Positions 8,141 to 18,675 of a stretch of 64,000 nt of DNA are shown here, piece by piece. Position 1 is the first letter of the stretch. Each line of letters opens with the position of its first letter. The notes under the pieces were generated by a model, which was given only the letters and a program-made list of their open reading frames with translations, was not told where the DNA came from and did no database searches. This DNA is from Saccharopolyspora erythraea (GTDB lineage Bacteria > Actinomycetota > Actinomycetes > Mycobacteriales > Pseudonocardiaceae). Both the position numbers and the translations under genes were made by a program. The stretch covers positions 1,116,001 to 1,180,000 of the forward strand of contig NZ_CP054839.1 of the NCBI RefSeq assembly GCF_018141105.1, given 5' to 3'.

Positions 8141-8517
8141 TTCTCGCCCTTTCGTCGTGGTGGACCGGGTGCCGCGCCGACCGCGTTCTCCACAGTGGAC
8201 GACTTCGGCAGCGGCCCGGGTCCCGAGTAGACAGTGCGGTTCCGCCTGGTGCCGCACGCGATCGCCGTCGCCGCTCCGCAGCGGGCAGCCCACCGGAGCC
8301 GGCTCTCGAGCGCCGGCGGCGAATGGCGCCGCACAGGCGCCGGACAACCCCGCACGACGCTCGAGTCTGCCACCCGGCGAGGGCATTCGACCAGCGCACG
8401 ACCGGCACCAGTTGATCGGTTCGGTTTCGCGGCTGCGTCCGGATGGGGGAGAATGGGACCGGACCCGGCTGGTTGTGGCGACCAGGTGCGGGCACGAGTT
8501 CACGGAGGGAGCACGCT
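8141..8517. other. 377-bp divergent intergenic region
   Basis: This region separates the enoyl-CoA hydratase (leftward) and DUF3117 (rightward) genes and must hold both promoters. I see no convincing ORF, hairpin or -35/-10 pair. GGAGGGAG at 8504-8511 is the ribosome binding site of the DUF3117 gene. Confidence 0.5.
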
Positions 8518-8685
8518 ATGGCGGCCATGAAGCCCCGGACCGGTGACGGTCCCCTCGAGGTGACTAAGGAGGGGCGCGGGATCGTGATGCGCGTCCCGCT
8601 CGAGGGCGGTGGGCGGCTCGTCGTCGAGATGTCGGTCGAGGAGGCCAAGAACCTGGGCGACGCGCTGGAGTCGGCCACCGGCTGA
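8518..8685 (+). CDS. DUF3117 family small protein (Rv1211-like)
   Basis: A 55-residue protein made of the DUF3117 fold: a short beta meander (EVTKEGRGIVMRVPLEGGGRLVVEMS) and a C-terminal helix (VEEAKNLGDALESATG). This family is almost confined to actinobacteria and lies next to tag in M. tuberculosis as here. No activity is known. The ATG at 8518 has GGAGGGAG seven bases upstream; longer upstream readings do not resemble the family. A strong hairpin follows 106 bases after the stop. Confidence 0.92.
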   Translation: MAAMKPRTGDGPLEVTKEGRGIVMRVPLEGGGRLVVEMSVEEAKNLGDALESATG

Positions 8686-8791
8686 GGCCGCTGGAAGGTG
8701 AACGGGATGGTCGTCGCCTGCCCCGGTAGTCAGGCGACAAACTGTGCGGGCCGGCGTTCGGTGCGCAGTGCGTTCGCCGACACATTGACCA

Positions 8792-8821
8792 GGCCCCGGC
8801 ATCTCGGTGGGTGCCGGGGCC
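8792..8821 (+). terminator. hairpin after DUF3117
   Basis: GGCCCCGGCA (8792-8801) and TGCCGGGGCC (8812-8821) form a perfect 10-bp stem with a 10-base loop. No T-run follows, as is common in high-GC actinomycetes. It sits between DUF3117 and the aminopeptidase gene. Confidence 0.65.
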
Positions 8822-8876
8822 GTCGTCGGCCCGCGGTTCGATCGTGCGTGGGTGTTCCGCGCGGAAGGGTATTTCT

Positions 8877-10451
8877 GTGTCCGGTGCCTCAAGATTCGGT
8901 TCAGCTCGGGGGAACGGGGAAGACGACCCGGTACTGCCGGTGATCCCCACGTCACTGGTCGAAGTGGACGTCGTGCGGCGTCCGCGCGACGGAGTGCCCA
9001 CGGCGGTGCCGCTGCCGGCGGGCGAGTCCGGTCCCGAGCTGGCCCCGGTGGCTGAAGCGTTCGAAGTGGACGTCGCGCTGCTGGAGGCCATCGGCGTCAA
9101 GTCCTCCGCCGGTGACGTGCGCACGGTGCCGCTGCCGGAAGGGCGCTTCGGCTGGGTGGTCGGCATCGGCTCCGGCGAAGACGAGCAGTGGCGCACCGCG
9201 GGTGCCGCGCTGGCCCGCGCGACCCGGGAGAAGCTGGGCGAGACCGGCGAGGCCGAGGGCGACACCGTCGACTTCGGAGAGCCGTCGGAGGCCGAGTACC
9301 TCCAGATCAGGTTGCCCGCAGGCATCGGCCAGGACGCCGTGTCGGCGCTCGCGCTCGGCCTGGCGCTGGGCGACTACCGCTTCCGCGTCACCGGGCAGCC
9401 CGCCCCGCCGCGACTGCGCAAGGCGCTGCTGGTGACCGACGACGAGGAGCTGCGCGAGCCGGTCGCGCGCGCCCGGGAGTGGGCGGCGGCGACCGCGCTG
9501 GCCCGCGACCTGGCCAACTCGCCGTCCAACGTCAAGGACCCGGACTGGTTCACCGGGCTGGCCGCGCGGCTGGCCGGTGAGGTCGACGGGCTGACCGCGA
9601 CCGTGCGGGACGAGAAGTGGCTGGCCGACCACGGCTTCGGCGGCATCCTCGCCGTCGGCGGCGGTTCCGCCTCGCCGCCGCGGCTGCTCGAACTGACCTG
9701 GCGGCCCGCCGACGCCACGGGGCCGCACCTGGTGCTGGTGGGCAAGGGCATCACGTTCGACACCGGCGGCATCTCGCTCAAGCCCGCCGAGGGCATGCAC
9801 CTGATGCGCACCGACATGTCCGGTGGCGCGGCGGTGATCGGGGCGATGCTGGCCGTGGCGCGGCTCGGGCTCCGGGTGCGGGTCACCGCGCTGGTCCCGT
9901 CGGCTGAGAACCACCTGTCGGGCAGCAGCTACCGGCCCGGCGACGTCGTGCGCCACTACGGCGGCAAGACGACCGAGGTCGGCAACACCGACGCCGAAGG
10001 ACGCATGGTGATGGCCGACGCGCTGGTCTACGGTGCGCGCCACCACGAGGCCGACCTGCTGGTCGACGTCGCCACGCTCACCGGTGCGATGAAGGTCGCG
10101 CTCGGCCTGCGCACCGGCGGCGTGTTCGCCACCGACCCGGACCTGTCGCGGCGGCTGCGCGACGCGGGCGAGCGGGTCGGCGAGGCGTGGTGGCCGATGC
10201 CGCTGATCGAGGACCACGCCGAGGCGGTCCGGGGCGAGCTGGCCGATGTGAACCAGATCCCGCAGGGCCCGGGTGGAGTCACCGCGGCGCTGTTCCTGCG
10301 GGAGTTCACCGAGGGGCTGCCGTGGGCGCACCTGGACATCGCGGGACCGGCGCGGGCGGACAAGAACTACGCCGAGGTCGTCGCGGGCGGCACCGGCTTC
10401 GCGGCCCGGAGCCTGGTCGAGTTCGTCGCGAGCCTGGCCGAGCGGGGTTAG
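8877..10451 (+). CDS. pepA: leucyl aminopeptidase (M17)
   Basis: A 524-residue cytosolic metallo-aminopeptidase of family M17, usually a hexamer with two metals per active site. Metal and catalytic residues are visible: Lys290 and Asp295 in VGKGITFDTGG, and the signature NTDAEGR at 370-376 with Asp372, Glu374 and the catalytic Arg376. The N-terminal ~170 residues are the regulatory alpha/beta domain. The start is taken as GTG at 8877 because GGAAGG lies eight bases before it; a later GTG at 8940 begins nearer the conserved part (PVIPTSLVEV) but has a poorer site. It probably works in peptide turnover. Confidence 0.93.
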   Translation: MSGASRFGSARGNGEDDPVLPVIPTSLVEVDVVRRPRDGVPTAVPLPAGESGPELAPVAEAFEVDVALLEAIGVKSSAGDVRTVPLPEGRFGWVVGIGSGEDEQWRTAGAALARATREKLGETGEAEGDTVDFGEPSEAEYLQIRLPAGIGQDAVSALALGLALGDYRFRVTGQPAPPRLRKALLVTDDEELREPVARAREWAAATALARDLANSPSNVKDPDWFTGLAARLAGEVDGLTATVRDEKWLADHGFGGILAVGGGSASPPRLLELTWRPADATGPHLVLVGKGITFDTGGISLKPAEGMHLMRTDMSGGAAVIGAMLAVARLGLRVRVTALVPSAENHLSGSSYRPGDVVRHYGGKTTEVGNTDAEGRMVMADALVYGARHHEADLLVDVATLTGAMKVALGLRTGGVFATDPDLSRRLRDAGERVGEAWWPMPLIEDHAEAVRGELADVNQIPQGPGGVTAALFLREFTEGLPWAHLDIAGPARADKNYAEVVAGGTGFAARSLVEFVASLAERG

Positions 10452-10572
10452 TTCCAGGAGGGTTTGCCGAGCGGCTGGGACCCGCACCCTGATCGGCTGA
10501 CTCTGAAACAGCCCCGAGCGCGAAGTGGGGCGGCGCGGGCCGTGGCCCCGCAGCGGCTTCGGTCGACGCCGG

Positions 10573-11499
10573 TCAGGCGAGCCCGCGGCGGGAGGCGAAG
10601 GCGCGGAAGGCGCGCACCGCGGGCGGCAGCGCCCGCTGGGCGGGCCAGGTGAGGCAGATCGTGCGGTGCTCGGCGGGGTCGAGCGGGATCTCCACCGTCC
10701 CGGGCACCGCCTCCGGCACGGCGGGCGGCAGCAGGGCCACGCCGAGCCCGGCTGCGACCAGCCCGCGGGCGGTGTCGACCTCCTCGCTCTCGAACGCCAC
10801 CCGTGGCGAGAAACCCGCGCGGTCGCTCAGCTCGGTGAAGATCTGCCGGAGCCCGTAGCCGTGCCGGGTGACGACGAAGTCGTCATCGGCGAGCTCGGAC
10901 AGCGCCAGCGCGGTGCGTCCGGCGAGCGGGTGCCCGTTGTGCAGTACGGCCAGCAGCGGCTCCGCGCAATGCGGCACCCACTCCAGCGCCGGGTCCTGGT
11001 CCGGCGGCGGGGAGACCAGGCAGAGGTCGATCCGGCCGTCGAGCATCCCGCTCAGCATGTCGGCGCGCGCACCCTGCGCGAGCCCGAACCGCACGTGCGG
11101 GTGGTCGGCGCGGAAGCCCCTGATCAACGCGGGTACCAGCGTGCCGCCCATGGTGTGCTGGAAGCCCAGGACGACCTGGCCGCGTTCGGGGGAGATCTCC
11201 TCGACGACCTCGCGGCACCCCGCCTCCAGGCTGCGCAGCGCGTCGGTGGCGGCGGAGGCGAGCAGCCGGCCGGTGCGAGTGAGCCGGATACCGCGCCCGT
11301 GCGGGGCGATCACCGGCGCGCCGATCTCGTCGGAGAGCCGCGCCAGCGTCCGGCTCGCGGTCGGCTGCGGGATGCCGAGCTGCTCGGCCGCACGTGTGAG
11401 ATGGCCCTCGGACGCGACCGCGCGCAGCAGTGCCAGGGTGGGGCTCAGGTGCGCCGCGAGCTGCGCCGCATCCTCGGACGGAGCTGTCTCATACGTCAT
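10573..11499 (-). CDS. LysR-family transcriptional regulator
   Basis: A 308-residue LTTR. The N-terminal helix-turn-helix (LLRAVASEGHLTRAAEQLGI then QPTASRTLARLSDEIG) is followed by a linker and a two-lobe effector-binding domain with a typical GLGVALLPPA segment. It is divergent from the MFS exporter gene at 11563 with 63 bp between starts, the classic arrangement in which the LTTR controls the transporter. The ATG at 11499 follows AATAAT by seven bases, so a leaderless mRNA is likely. Upstream in-frame codons up to 11535 would run into the neighbour's promoter. The effector is unknown. Confidence 0.9.
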   Translation of the reverse strand: MTYETAPSEDAAQLAAHLSPTLALLRAVASEGHLTRAAEQLGIPQPTASRTLARLSDEIGAPVIAPHGRGIRLTRTGRLLASAATDALRSLEAGCREVVEEISPERGQVVLGFQHTMGGTLVPALIRGFRADHPHVRFGLAQGARADMLSGMLDGRIDLCLVSPPPDQDPALEWVPHCAEPLLAVLHNGHPLAGRTALALSELADDDFVVTRHGYGLRQIFTELSDRAGFSPRVAFESEEVDTARGLVAAGLGVALLPPAVPEAVPGTVEIPLDPAEHRTICLTWPAQRALPPAVRAFRAFASRRGLA

Positions 11500-11562
11500 C
11501 GCATCGATTATTACCACTTCACGCATTGGACGCATTAGTTAGCCCGTCTTAGCTTCGGAGGC
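11500..11562. promoter_or_regulatory. LysR/MFS divergent promoter
   Basis: Both genes appear to be leaderless: AATAAT lies seven bases before the LysR ATG (minus strand), and TAGCTT (11550-11555) lies seven bases before the MFS GTG. Between them ACGCATT occurs twice with a 9-bp period (11521-11527 and 11530-11536), a possible LysR contact site. Confidence 0.5.
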
Positions 11563-13199
<1,637 letters not shown>

Positions 13200-13251
13200 C
13201 TACACCCGCTGGGTGACCGGAACGAATCCGGTGCCGGCCGCACGCCCGCCA

Positions 13252-15219
13252 CTACCGCAACTGGGCGTTCAGGACCAGTTCACGTCCCTGGCGGACGACC
13301 GTGACCGGCACCGTCGCGCCAACGGGGTTCCGGTCGACCGCGACGATCAGCTCGTCGGCGCTGCCGACCCTGCGGTCGCCGACCCGGATGATCACGTCGC
13401 CCTCGGCGATGCCCGCCGCCGCTGCCGCGCTGCCGTCCTGAACGTTCTGCACCTGCGCGCCGTCGGCGACGCCGTCGCTGACCGACTTGGCGTTGACCCC
13501 GAGGTCGGCGTGCCTGACCTGGCCGGTGCGGATCAGCTCCTGGGCGATCCGGCGCGCGTCGTCGATCGGGATCGCGAAGCCCAGGCCGATCGAGCCGCCC
13601 TCGCCGCCCGCGCCCAGGGTGCGGATGGCGCTGTTGATGCCGACCACCGCGCCGTTGCCGTCCACCAGCGCACCGCCGGAGTTGCCCGGGTTGATCGCGG
13701 CGTCGGTCTGGATGGCGTCGATGACGGCGTTGGTGTCGGTGCCCTCGCCCGCCAGCCGCACCGGCCGGTGCACCGAGCTGACGATGCCGGTGGTGACCGT
13801 GCCGGACAGGCCGAGCGGGGAGCCGATGGCGATCACGTCGTCGCCGACGGCGAGCCGGTCGGAGTCGCCGAGCTGCGCGACGGTCGGGTTGGCCACCTCG
13901 ACCTTGAGCACCGCCAGGTCGGTCTTGACGTCTCGGCCGACGATCCGGGCTTGGGCCCGGGTCCCGTCGTGGAAGACGGCCGAGACCTGCGAGCCCGGGG
14001 TGTCGGCCGCCATCGAGACCACGTGGTTGTTGGTTACGACGTAGCCGTTGCCGTCGATGACCACGCCCGAGCCGGCACCGCCCTGCGCACCGACGCGGAC
14101 CTCGACCGACACCACCGCGGGCACGACCCGCTGGGCGACGGCGGCGACGGCGCCCGCCGGGCGGTCCTCACCCTGCTCGACCTCGGCCAGCGTCACGTCG
14201 GGGTTGGTCAGCGGGTTGCCCTCCTCGGCGGTGAGCCTGCCGATGAAGCCGCCGGCCACCGAGAGCAGCAGTGCCACACCCGCCAGCGCGCCCAGGGCTC
14301 GCGGCGAGACGCGGCGGCCGAACAGCACCTCGCGGGCGCTCAGCAGCGGACCCTCCTCGGCGTCGGCCTGCTTCTCGGCGGGGTCCTCGCGCACCGCGGG
14401 CGGGCCGATGACGGCGGCCGAGGCCGGGTCGCGCCACGGATCGCGCTCCGCCTTGTCGTCCCAGAAAGCGGGGTCGTCGCGTTCGGCGTTCGGCGGCTGC
14501 TCGCCGGGGGCGCGTTGCAGCAGTTCGGCGGAGCCTTCGGGGCGGCCGAACGCCTTCGCGAGCGCCTCCGGTGGCGGCGGGGTCTGCTCGATGCCCCGGG
14601 CGGCGTGGGCGTCGGGTCGCGCGGGATCGAAACTGCCCTCGACGTCCTTCGGACGGCCGAACACCGCGGACTGCGCGGGGTCGATCGCGGGGCGCTGGAT
14701 CGGGCGGGGAGCCAGGCGCGGCTGTGCCTTGGGCACCTCCTGCTTGGCGGGCTGCGGTCCGGCAGCGGCAGGGGTCTGTGGCGGCGCGGCGCTGGAGTGC
14801 GAGCCGGGCTGTGCGCTCGGGGGCTGGCCAGAGCCGTGCTGCGGAGGTTGGCCGGGGCTGTGCTGCGGGTGCTGGCCGGGACTGTGCTGCGGGGGCTGTG
14901 CGTCCGCGTGCGGTGGCTGGACGGGCCGCTGCGGCGCGGATCGGGCGTCCGCCGCGGTCGGCGGCTGCGGTCCGTGGCGGGAGGAGTGCTGCTCGGGGCA
15001 GCCATTGCCCGAGGGCGGCCGCGCCGGGGCGAAGCGGTCCGCCGGGAGGCCGCGTGTGCCCGGTGCGGCACCCTGCCAGGGGTGCACCGGCTCGGCTGGG
15101 CGGCCGTTGCCCGCGCCGCTGCCTGGCGTCACCTGGTCACCGGAGCCGGTCCCGGACTCGCCATCGACCGGGCGCCGGTCACCGGAACCCCGCGCGGGCC
15201 TTCCTGACTGCTCGCTCAT
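13252..15219 (-). CDS. htrA: membrane-anchored HtrA/DegP-type serine protease
   Basis: A 655-residue envelope protease. About 300 N-terminal residues are cytosolic and disordered, with Pro/Gln/His/Ser repeats (e.g. HSPGQHPQHSPGQPP). One membrane helix follows near residues 308-330. The trypsin-like domain has the full triad His399 (TNNHVVS), Asp434 (KTDLAVLKV) and Ser514 (NPGNSGGAL). A single PDZ domain ends the protein. The ATG at 15219 has GGGGAG close upstream; a longer N-terminus is possible. It corresponds to Rv1223 and lies downstream of sigE and the anti-sigma gene, so it is a likely sigma-E stress effector that degrades or refolds damaged envelope proteins. No separate ECF promoter was found in 15220-15401. 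Confidence 0.93.
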   Translation of the reverse strand: MSEQSGRPARGSGDRRPVDGESGTGSGDQVTPGSGAGNGRPAEPVHPWQGAAPGTRGLPADRFAPARPPSGNGCPEQHSSRHGPQPPTAADARSAPQRPVQPPHADAQPPQHSPGQHPQHSPGQPPQHGSGQPPSAQPGSHSSAAPPQTPAAAGPQPAKQEVPKAQPRLAPRPIQRPAIDPAQSAVFGRPKDVEGSFDPARPDAHAARGIEQTPPPPEALAKAFGRPEGSAELLQRAPGEQPPNAERDDPAFWDDKAERDPWRDPASAAVIGPPAVREDPAEKQADAEEGPLLSAREVLFGRRVSPRALGALAGVALLLSVAGGFIGRLTAEEGNPLTNPDVTLAEVEQGEDRPAGAVAAVAQRVVPAVVSVEVRVGAQGGAGSGVVIDGNGYVVTNNHVVSMAADTPGSQVSAVFHDGTRAQARIVGRDVKTDLAVLKVEVANPTVAQLGDSDRLAVGDDVIAIGSPLGLSGTVTTGIVSSVHRPVRLAGEGTDTNAVIDAIQTDAAINPGNSGGALVDGNGAVVGINSAIRTLGAGGEGGSIGLGFAIPIDDARRIAQELIRTGQVRHADLGVNAKSVSDGVADGAQVQNVQDGSAAAAAGIAEGDVIIRVGDRRVGSADELIVAVDRNPVGATVPVTVVRQGRELVLNAQLR

Positions 15220-15401
15220 CGCTCCCCGGGCATGCGCAATCGACTCAACACCACTGTCCGAGTGGATCACACGTTCGGGACGCACACGTCACCGGCACGT
15301 GAGCCGCTCGTCCCCATCCTGCACCGGCAGAGGTGAAGTTCGTGTGGCGTTCGGGTGCCCCGAATCGGTCACGACCGTCCGAGGGACGCCGAAAGCCGTG
15401 G

Positions 15402-16139
15402 TCAGCGCCCTGGAACGGGCACAAGGTGGGGGTTTGCGAAGTCTGTGTTGTCGATGACCACGTCGGCGCGCGCCCGCGGGTCGACCTCCTCGAGGTACAG
15501 CGCGAGCGCGGGGTGGTACCGGTCGCGGTGCAGGCGGGTGGCCTCGTCGAGGCCCTCGAGGGCGACATCGCGGGCGATCCCGCGGGCCAGCGAGACCTCG
15601 GCGTCGACCTCCAGCCAGATCCGGTAGTCCCAGCAGGCGTCGTACTCCGGGCGGAAGGCGAAGACCGAGTCGACGACCAGCACGGCGTCGTCGCCCGCAC
15701 GCACCACTTCGTCGCGGTGGTCCTCCCCGGTCAGCGGATCGTGCGCGCAGAGCACGATCTCGCCGGACCCCTCAGGGCCGGCGGGTTCCAGGAGCAGTTC
15801 CCGCGCGGAGGTGAAGTCGTAAGCGTTGCGGTAGTAGCCGGGGCCGCTGACGCGGTCGTAGACCTGTTCGTGAGCTTCGCGCCACGGGTTCTTGAAGTCG
15901 TCCATGGTCGCCCGCAGTGTCGGGCGGCTCAGTCCGCGCAGCGCGGCGCCGAGTTCGTGCCCGAAGCTCGTCTTGCCCGAAGCGGTGAAGCCGTCGATCG
16001 CCACCCGCAGGCGGCCGGGGGAGAGGCGGGACACCGCCCCGGCGATCTCGCCGACCAGCGCTGTCCGGGCATCGGAGGCCGGTGCCGGTTCGGGTTGCCG
16101 CCACGTCGACACGGATTCGTATGCGTGCACGCGCGACAA
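15402..16139 (-). CDS. uridine kinase-like P-loop NTPase
   Basis: A 245-residue protein of the phosphoribulokinase/uridine kinase fold. Walker A is GFTASGKTSF at residues 50-59. The substrate-side helix and loop MDDFKNPWREAHEQVYDR and the FAFRPEYDACWDYRIWLEV block resemble the uridine-kinase-like proteins of actinobacteria that often lack proof of nucleoside kinase activity. It interrupts the usual rseA-htrA pairing of the sigE cluster, with 57 bp to the anti-sigma gene. The start is uncertain: TTG at 16139 has no clear ribosome site, and GTGs at 16130 or 16112 are alternatives that do not affect the domain. Confidence 0.78.
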   Translation of the reverse strand: MSRVHAYESVSTWRQPEPAPASDARTALVGEIAGAVSRLSPGRLRVAIDGFTASGKTSFGHELGAALRGLSRPTLRATMDDFKNPWREAHEQVYDRVSGPGYYRNAYDFTSARELLLEPAGPEGSGEIVLCAHDPLTGEDHRDEVVRAGDDAVLVVDSVFAFRPEYDACWDYRIWLEVDAEVSLARGIARDVALEGLDEATRLHRDRYHPALALYLEEVDPRARADVVIDNTDFANPHLVPVPGR

Positions 16140-16196
16140 GCCAGCCGCATTCGTGGGTGATTCCGCACGCTGCGGTCAGGTACCGGGCGGGACGGG

Positions 16197-16961
16197 TCAG
16201 GGCTGCGGTGCCGCCGGCGCGGCGCTCGTGGCGTGCGCGGCAGCCTGCGGCGCGGCGCTGGGGTGCGCCGTCGCGGGTTGAGTGGGCTGTGACGCCGCGG
16301 GCTGGGCGGCCGCCGACTCCGGCGCCACGCTCGTCGTCGACGCCGAAGCGGGCATGACGACGTTGCCGTAGGCGCCGCCGGGAAGCGGCAGCGGACTGTT
16401 CGTGGTCGGCAGCCGCTGGTCGTCGGAGGGCAGGTTCATCAGCGCGAGGGCTCCGAGCACCAGGCCGGAGAACACCACGCCCGCGCCCTGACGGGTGCGG
16501 CGGCCCCTGGCGTCACCGCGCGCGTGCGGCTCGGCCTCCACTCCGTCGCCGCCGAGCGGCGTCGAGCTGCCCAGCGGTTGGCGGGAGCCGCCGAGCGGTG
16601 TACTGGCACCGAGCACCGCCCCGGTGCCGAACGATTTTCCCCGGGCTCCCGGGGTGAGCGCGACGAGCTGACCGTCCGGGGTCAGCGCCAGGCCGTCGGG
16701 CTGCGAGGGCAGCTCGGCCTGGGACGGTATGGCCTGCAGCGCCTGCATCAGGCGCGGGGAGATCGACGGCGTGTCCGCTGCCTGCACGGCGGCCCGAGCC
16801 TGCCGCTGGGCGGCGGCGTCGGCGGCGCAGGCTGGGCAGCGGGCGAGGTGGGACGCGGCGCGGTCGTAGGCGCTCGGACTGAGCTCACCGTCGACGAACG
16901 CGACCAGCGCGTCGAGCGCGAGGTGCTGCTCCGGCAACCCCCACCCACGCATAACCGTCAT
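16197..16961 (-). CDS. rseA: anti-sigma factor with ZAS domain and membrane segment (RseA-like)
   Basis: A 254-residue anti-sigma factor. The N-terminal ZAS domain holds the zinc motif H-x3-C-x2-C at His38, Cys42 and Cys45 (HLARCPAC), which binds the ECF sigma factor. A polar linker leads to one hydrophobic helix near residues 160-176 ([14 protein letters not shown]), then ~80 residues of Ala/Pro/Thr/Gln low complexity that would lie outside the membrane. The M. tuberculosis RseA is shorter and cytosolic, so the membrane-spanning form is notable. ATG at 16961 overlaps the sigE stop (ATGA), with GGGAGG seven bases upstream. Stress would presumably release SigE by oxidation or proteolysis. Confidence 0.88.
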   Translation of the reverse strand: MTVMRGWGLPEQHLALDALVAFVDGELSPSAYDRAASHLARCPACAADAAAQRQARAAVQAADTPSISPRLMQALQAIPSQAELPSQPDGLALTPDGQLVALTPGARGKSFGTGAVLGASTPLGGSRQPLGSSTPLGGDGVEAEPHARGDARGRRTRQGAGVVFSGLVLGALALMNLPSDDQRLPTTNSPLPLPGGAYGNVVMPASASTTSVAPESAAAQPAASQPTQPATAHPSAAPQAAAHATSAAPAAPQP

Positions 16962-17563
16962 TCGGAGTCCTCCCGAGCGTGCTCGCGCCGAGCTTCCAAG
17001 GTGGCCTTCAGCATCTGGCGACCGCGATGGATCCTGCTGCGCACAGTACCGAGTTTCACGCCGAGGGTGGCACCGATCTCCTCGTAGGAAAGACCTTCCA
17101 CGTCGCAGAGCACGACCGCGGCGCGGAACTCCGGCGGCATCTCGTCGAGCGCTGCCTGCAGGTCCGGGTCCAGGTGGGTGTCGTTGAACACCTGCTCCGG
17201 GCTCGGGCCACCGCCCGGCAGGCGGTCGGTGTCCTCGGGCAGCCCCTCCATCCGCAGCCGGGCGCGGCGGCGGGCCATGTCCAGGAACAGGTTCGTGGTG
17301 ATGCGGTGCAGCCAGCCCTCGAAGGTGCCGGGCTTGTAGGACGCCAGCGACCGGAAGACCCGGATGAAGGTCTCCTGCGTGAGGTCCTCGGCGTCGTGCT
17401 GGTTGCCGGTGAGCCGGTAGGCCAACCGGTAGACCCGGTCGGCGTGCTGGCGGACGACCTCGTCCCACGACGGGGGCGTCCACGGCTGGTCGACCGGCAC
17501 GGTCGCGTGGTGTTCGGTTTCGGTCGAACTCATCGGCTGAGTTGCCATCGGCTTGGTTGCCAT
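16958..17563 (-). CDS. sigE: ECF RNA polymerase sigma factor SigE
   Basis: A 201-residue ECF sigma factor, nearly identical in motif to M. tuberculosis SigE. Region 2 reads [35 protein letters not shown] in pieces from residue 39, including the [15 protein letters not shown] segment. Region 4 has [11 protein letters not shown]-type [20 protein letters not shown] and the [26 protein letters not shown] at 17563 is chosen: GGAGGT lies upstream and it gives a ~35-base leader from the predicted start site, whereas ATG 17584 has no ribosome site. The extra N-terminus would be the repeat [10 protein letters not shown]. It is autoregulated by the promoter just upstream and coupled to the anti-sigma gene. 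Confidence 0.95.
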   Translation of the reverse strand: MATKPMATQPMSSTETEHHATVPVDQPWTPPSWDEVVRQHADRVYRLAYRLTGNQHDAEDLTQETFIRVFRSLASYKPGTFEGWLHRITTNLFLDMARRRARLRMEGLPEDTDRLPGGGPSPEQVFNDTHLDPDLQAALDEMPPEFRAAVVLCDVEGLSYEEIGATLGVKLGTVRSRIHRGRQMLKATLEARREHAREDSE

Positions 17564-17604
17564 CGGGCGGGTACCCACCTCCATGCGGGCGGCTGCACAA
17601 GGTG

Positions 17605-17630
17605 AACGTGCGCACCTATCGCTTTGTTCC
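17605..17630 (-). promoter_or_regulatory. ECF (SigE-type) autoregulatory promoter
   Basis: On the minus strand GGAACA (17630-17625), 16 bases, then CGTT (17608-17605) match the consensus GGAACY-N15/16-CGTT of stress ECF sigma factors with only the Y position off. The expected start site is about 35 bases before the sigE ATG at 17563. Confidence 0.75.
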
Positions 17631-17862
17631 TGCGGTGCGTCCCCTGCCAGGAGCGGGAGACGGCCGGTTGTGCGTCTCCAATCTCCTCCGCGCTGGTGAG
17701 GAGGTCATGAAAGGTGCCTGAGAGCAGCCTGAGAACCGCCGAACGGGTCGTGATGTGCGGCTCACACCATCGGGCTAAGGGGCGTCGGGACGGGAAACGG
17801 GGGCCTAACAATGTGCCCGCGCGTGTTCGCCGCCGGAGGGCACGCCGTTAGCCTTGCGCGTT

Positions 17863-18495
17863 GTGATACCCGAGACACCGATCGGTCCCGCGCCTGTCGG
17901 CCGGGAGTTCGCGCGCAGCCGCTTATCCGGCGGGCGCCGGCCCGGCGCAGTGCCCGGGGACGGCGACGACCCCGCCGGCGACATGACGCCGGGGCGGGTG
18001 CTGCGGTTCCTCGCCGCGGCGCTCCGCGCGCGGGCCGTCGTCGAGATCGGCACGGGCGACGGTGAGAAATCGCTGTCCCTGTTGCGGGGCATGGTTTCCG
18101 ACGGCGTGCTCACCTCGATCGACCTCGACCCGGTCGCGCAGCGCGACGCGCGCCGCGTGCTGGCCGAGGCGGGCATGCCCTCCGGGCGCGCCAGGCTGAT
18201 CACCGGACTGGCGACCGAGGTGATGGCCCGGTTGACCGAGGGCGGCTACGACATGGTCTCGGTCGGCGGCGCCAAGACCGACTACCCCTCCTACCTGGAG
18301 CTGGGACTTCGCCTGCTCAGGCCCGGCGGGGTGATCGTGTTCGCCGGGGTCCGCCCGGGGCAGGAGCGCGAGCACGGGCGGGACCCGGAGAGCATGGCGC
18401 TGCGCGAGCTGGCCCGGCGGGTGCAGGAGGACGAAACGCTGGTCACGGTCGGTCTGCCGGTCGGGGACGGTCTGCTGGCGATCGCGCAGAGCTGA
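17863..18495 (+). CDS. class I SAM-dependent O-methyltransferase (Rv1220c-like)
   Basis: A 210-residue methyltransferase of the catechol/caffeoyl-CoA O-methyltransferase family. Motif I for SAM is VVEIGTGDGEKSLSLL, followed by the acidic residue in TSIDLDPVAQ and the DMVSVGGAKTDYPSYLEL region. In this last block the metal-binding Asp of true catechol methyltransferases (FIDAxK) is replaced (VGGAK), so the usual Mg-dependent chemistry may be lost. GTG at 17863 lies eight bases after TAGCCT. It is divergent from sigE exactly as Rv1220c is. Substrate unknown. Confidence 0.85.
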   Translation: MIPETPIGPAPVGREFARSRLSGGRRPGAVPGDGDDPAGDMTPGRVLRFLAAALRARAVVEIGTGDGEKSLSLLRGMVSDGVLTSIDLDPVAQRDARRVLAEAGMPSGRARLITGLATEVMARLTEGGYDMVSVGGAKTDYPSYLELGLRLLRPGGVIVFAGVRPGQEREHGRDPESMALRELARRVQEDETLVTVGLPVGDGLLAIAQS

Positions 18496-18558
18496 GCGGC
18501 GCCCTGCTCAGGAACCCGCGCCCGCGCACCCGAGCAGCGGGCGCGGCCGTCGTCCGAG

Positions 18559-18588
18559 CCGCCGCCCGCGGTGGCTCGCGGGCGGCGG
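18559..18588. terminator. bidirectional terminator between methyltransferase and mrp
   Basis: A perfect 12-bp stem, CCGCCGCCCGCG (18559-18570) with CGCGGGCGGCGG (18577-18588), around a six-base loop. It lies between two convergent genes and can serve both. Confidence 0.7.
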
Positions 18589-18675
18589 ACACACGTCAGT
18601 CGGAGATCCCGGAGTGAGAGGGCGGCTGAGGTTCCGCCAGCCGCCCCACTGCGCACGCCACCTCTGAAATACGTC

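Noticed and set aside
8952-10487. A 511-codon open frame antisense to the aminopeptidase gene
   Set aside because: The M17 motifs are on the plus strand. The antisense product is a low-complexity His/Arg/Gly/Pro protein with no family features, as expected from GC-rich third-position shadowing.
14800-14920. Repeated CAGCACAGCCCCGGCC-like units as a mobile or CRISPR-type repeat
   Set aside because: They are in frame within htrA and code for the Pro/Gln/His-rich disordered region; there are no regular spacers.
16197-17615. One continuous frame spanning the sigma and anti-sigma genes, as if they were fused
   Set aside because: The sigma factor is encoded in another frame up to 16958 with full SigE motifs. 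The apparent N-terminal half of the fusion is its frame-shifted shadow, and the anti-sigma gene has its own ATG and ribosome site at 16961.
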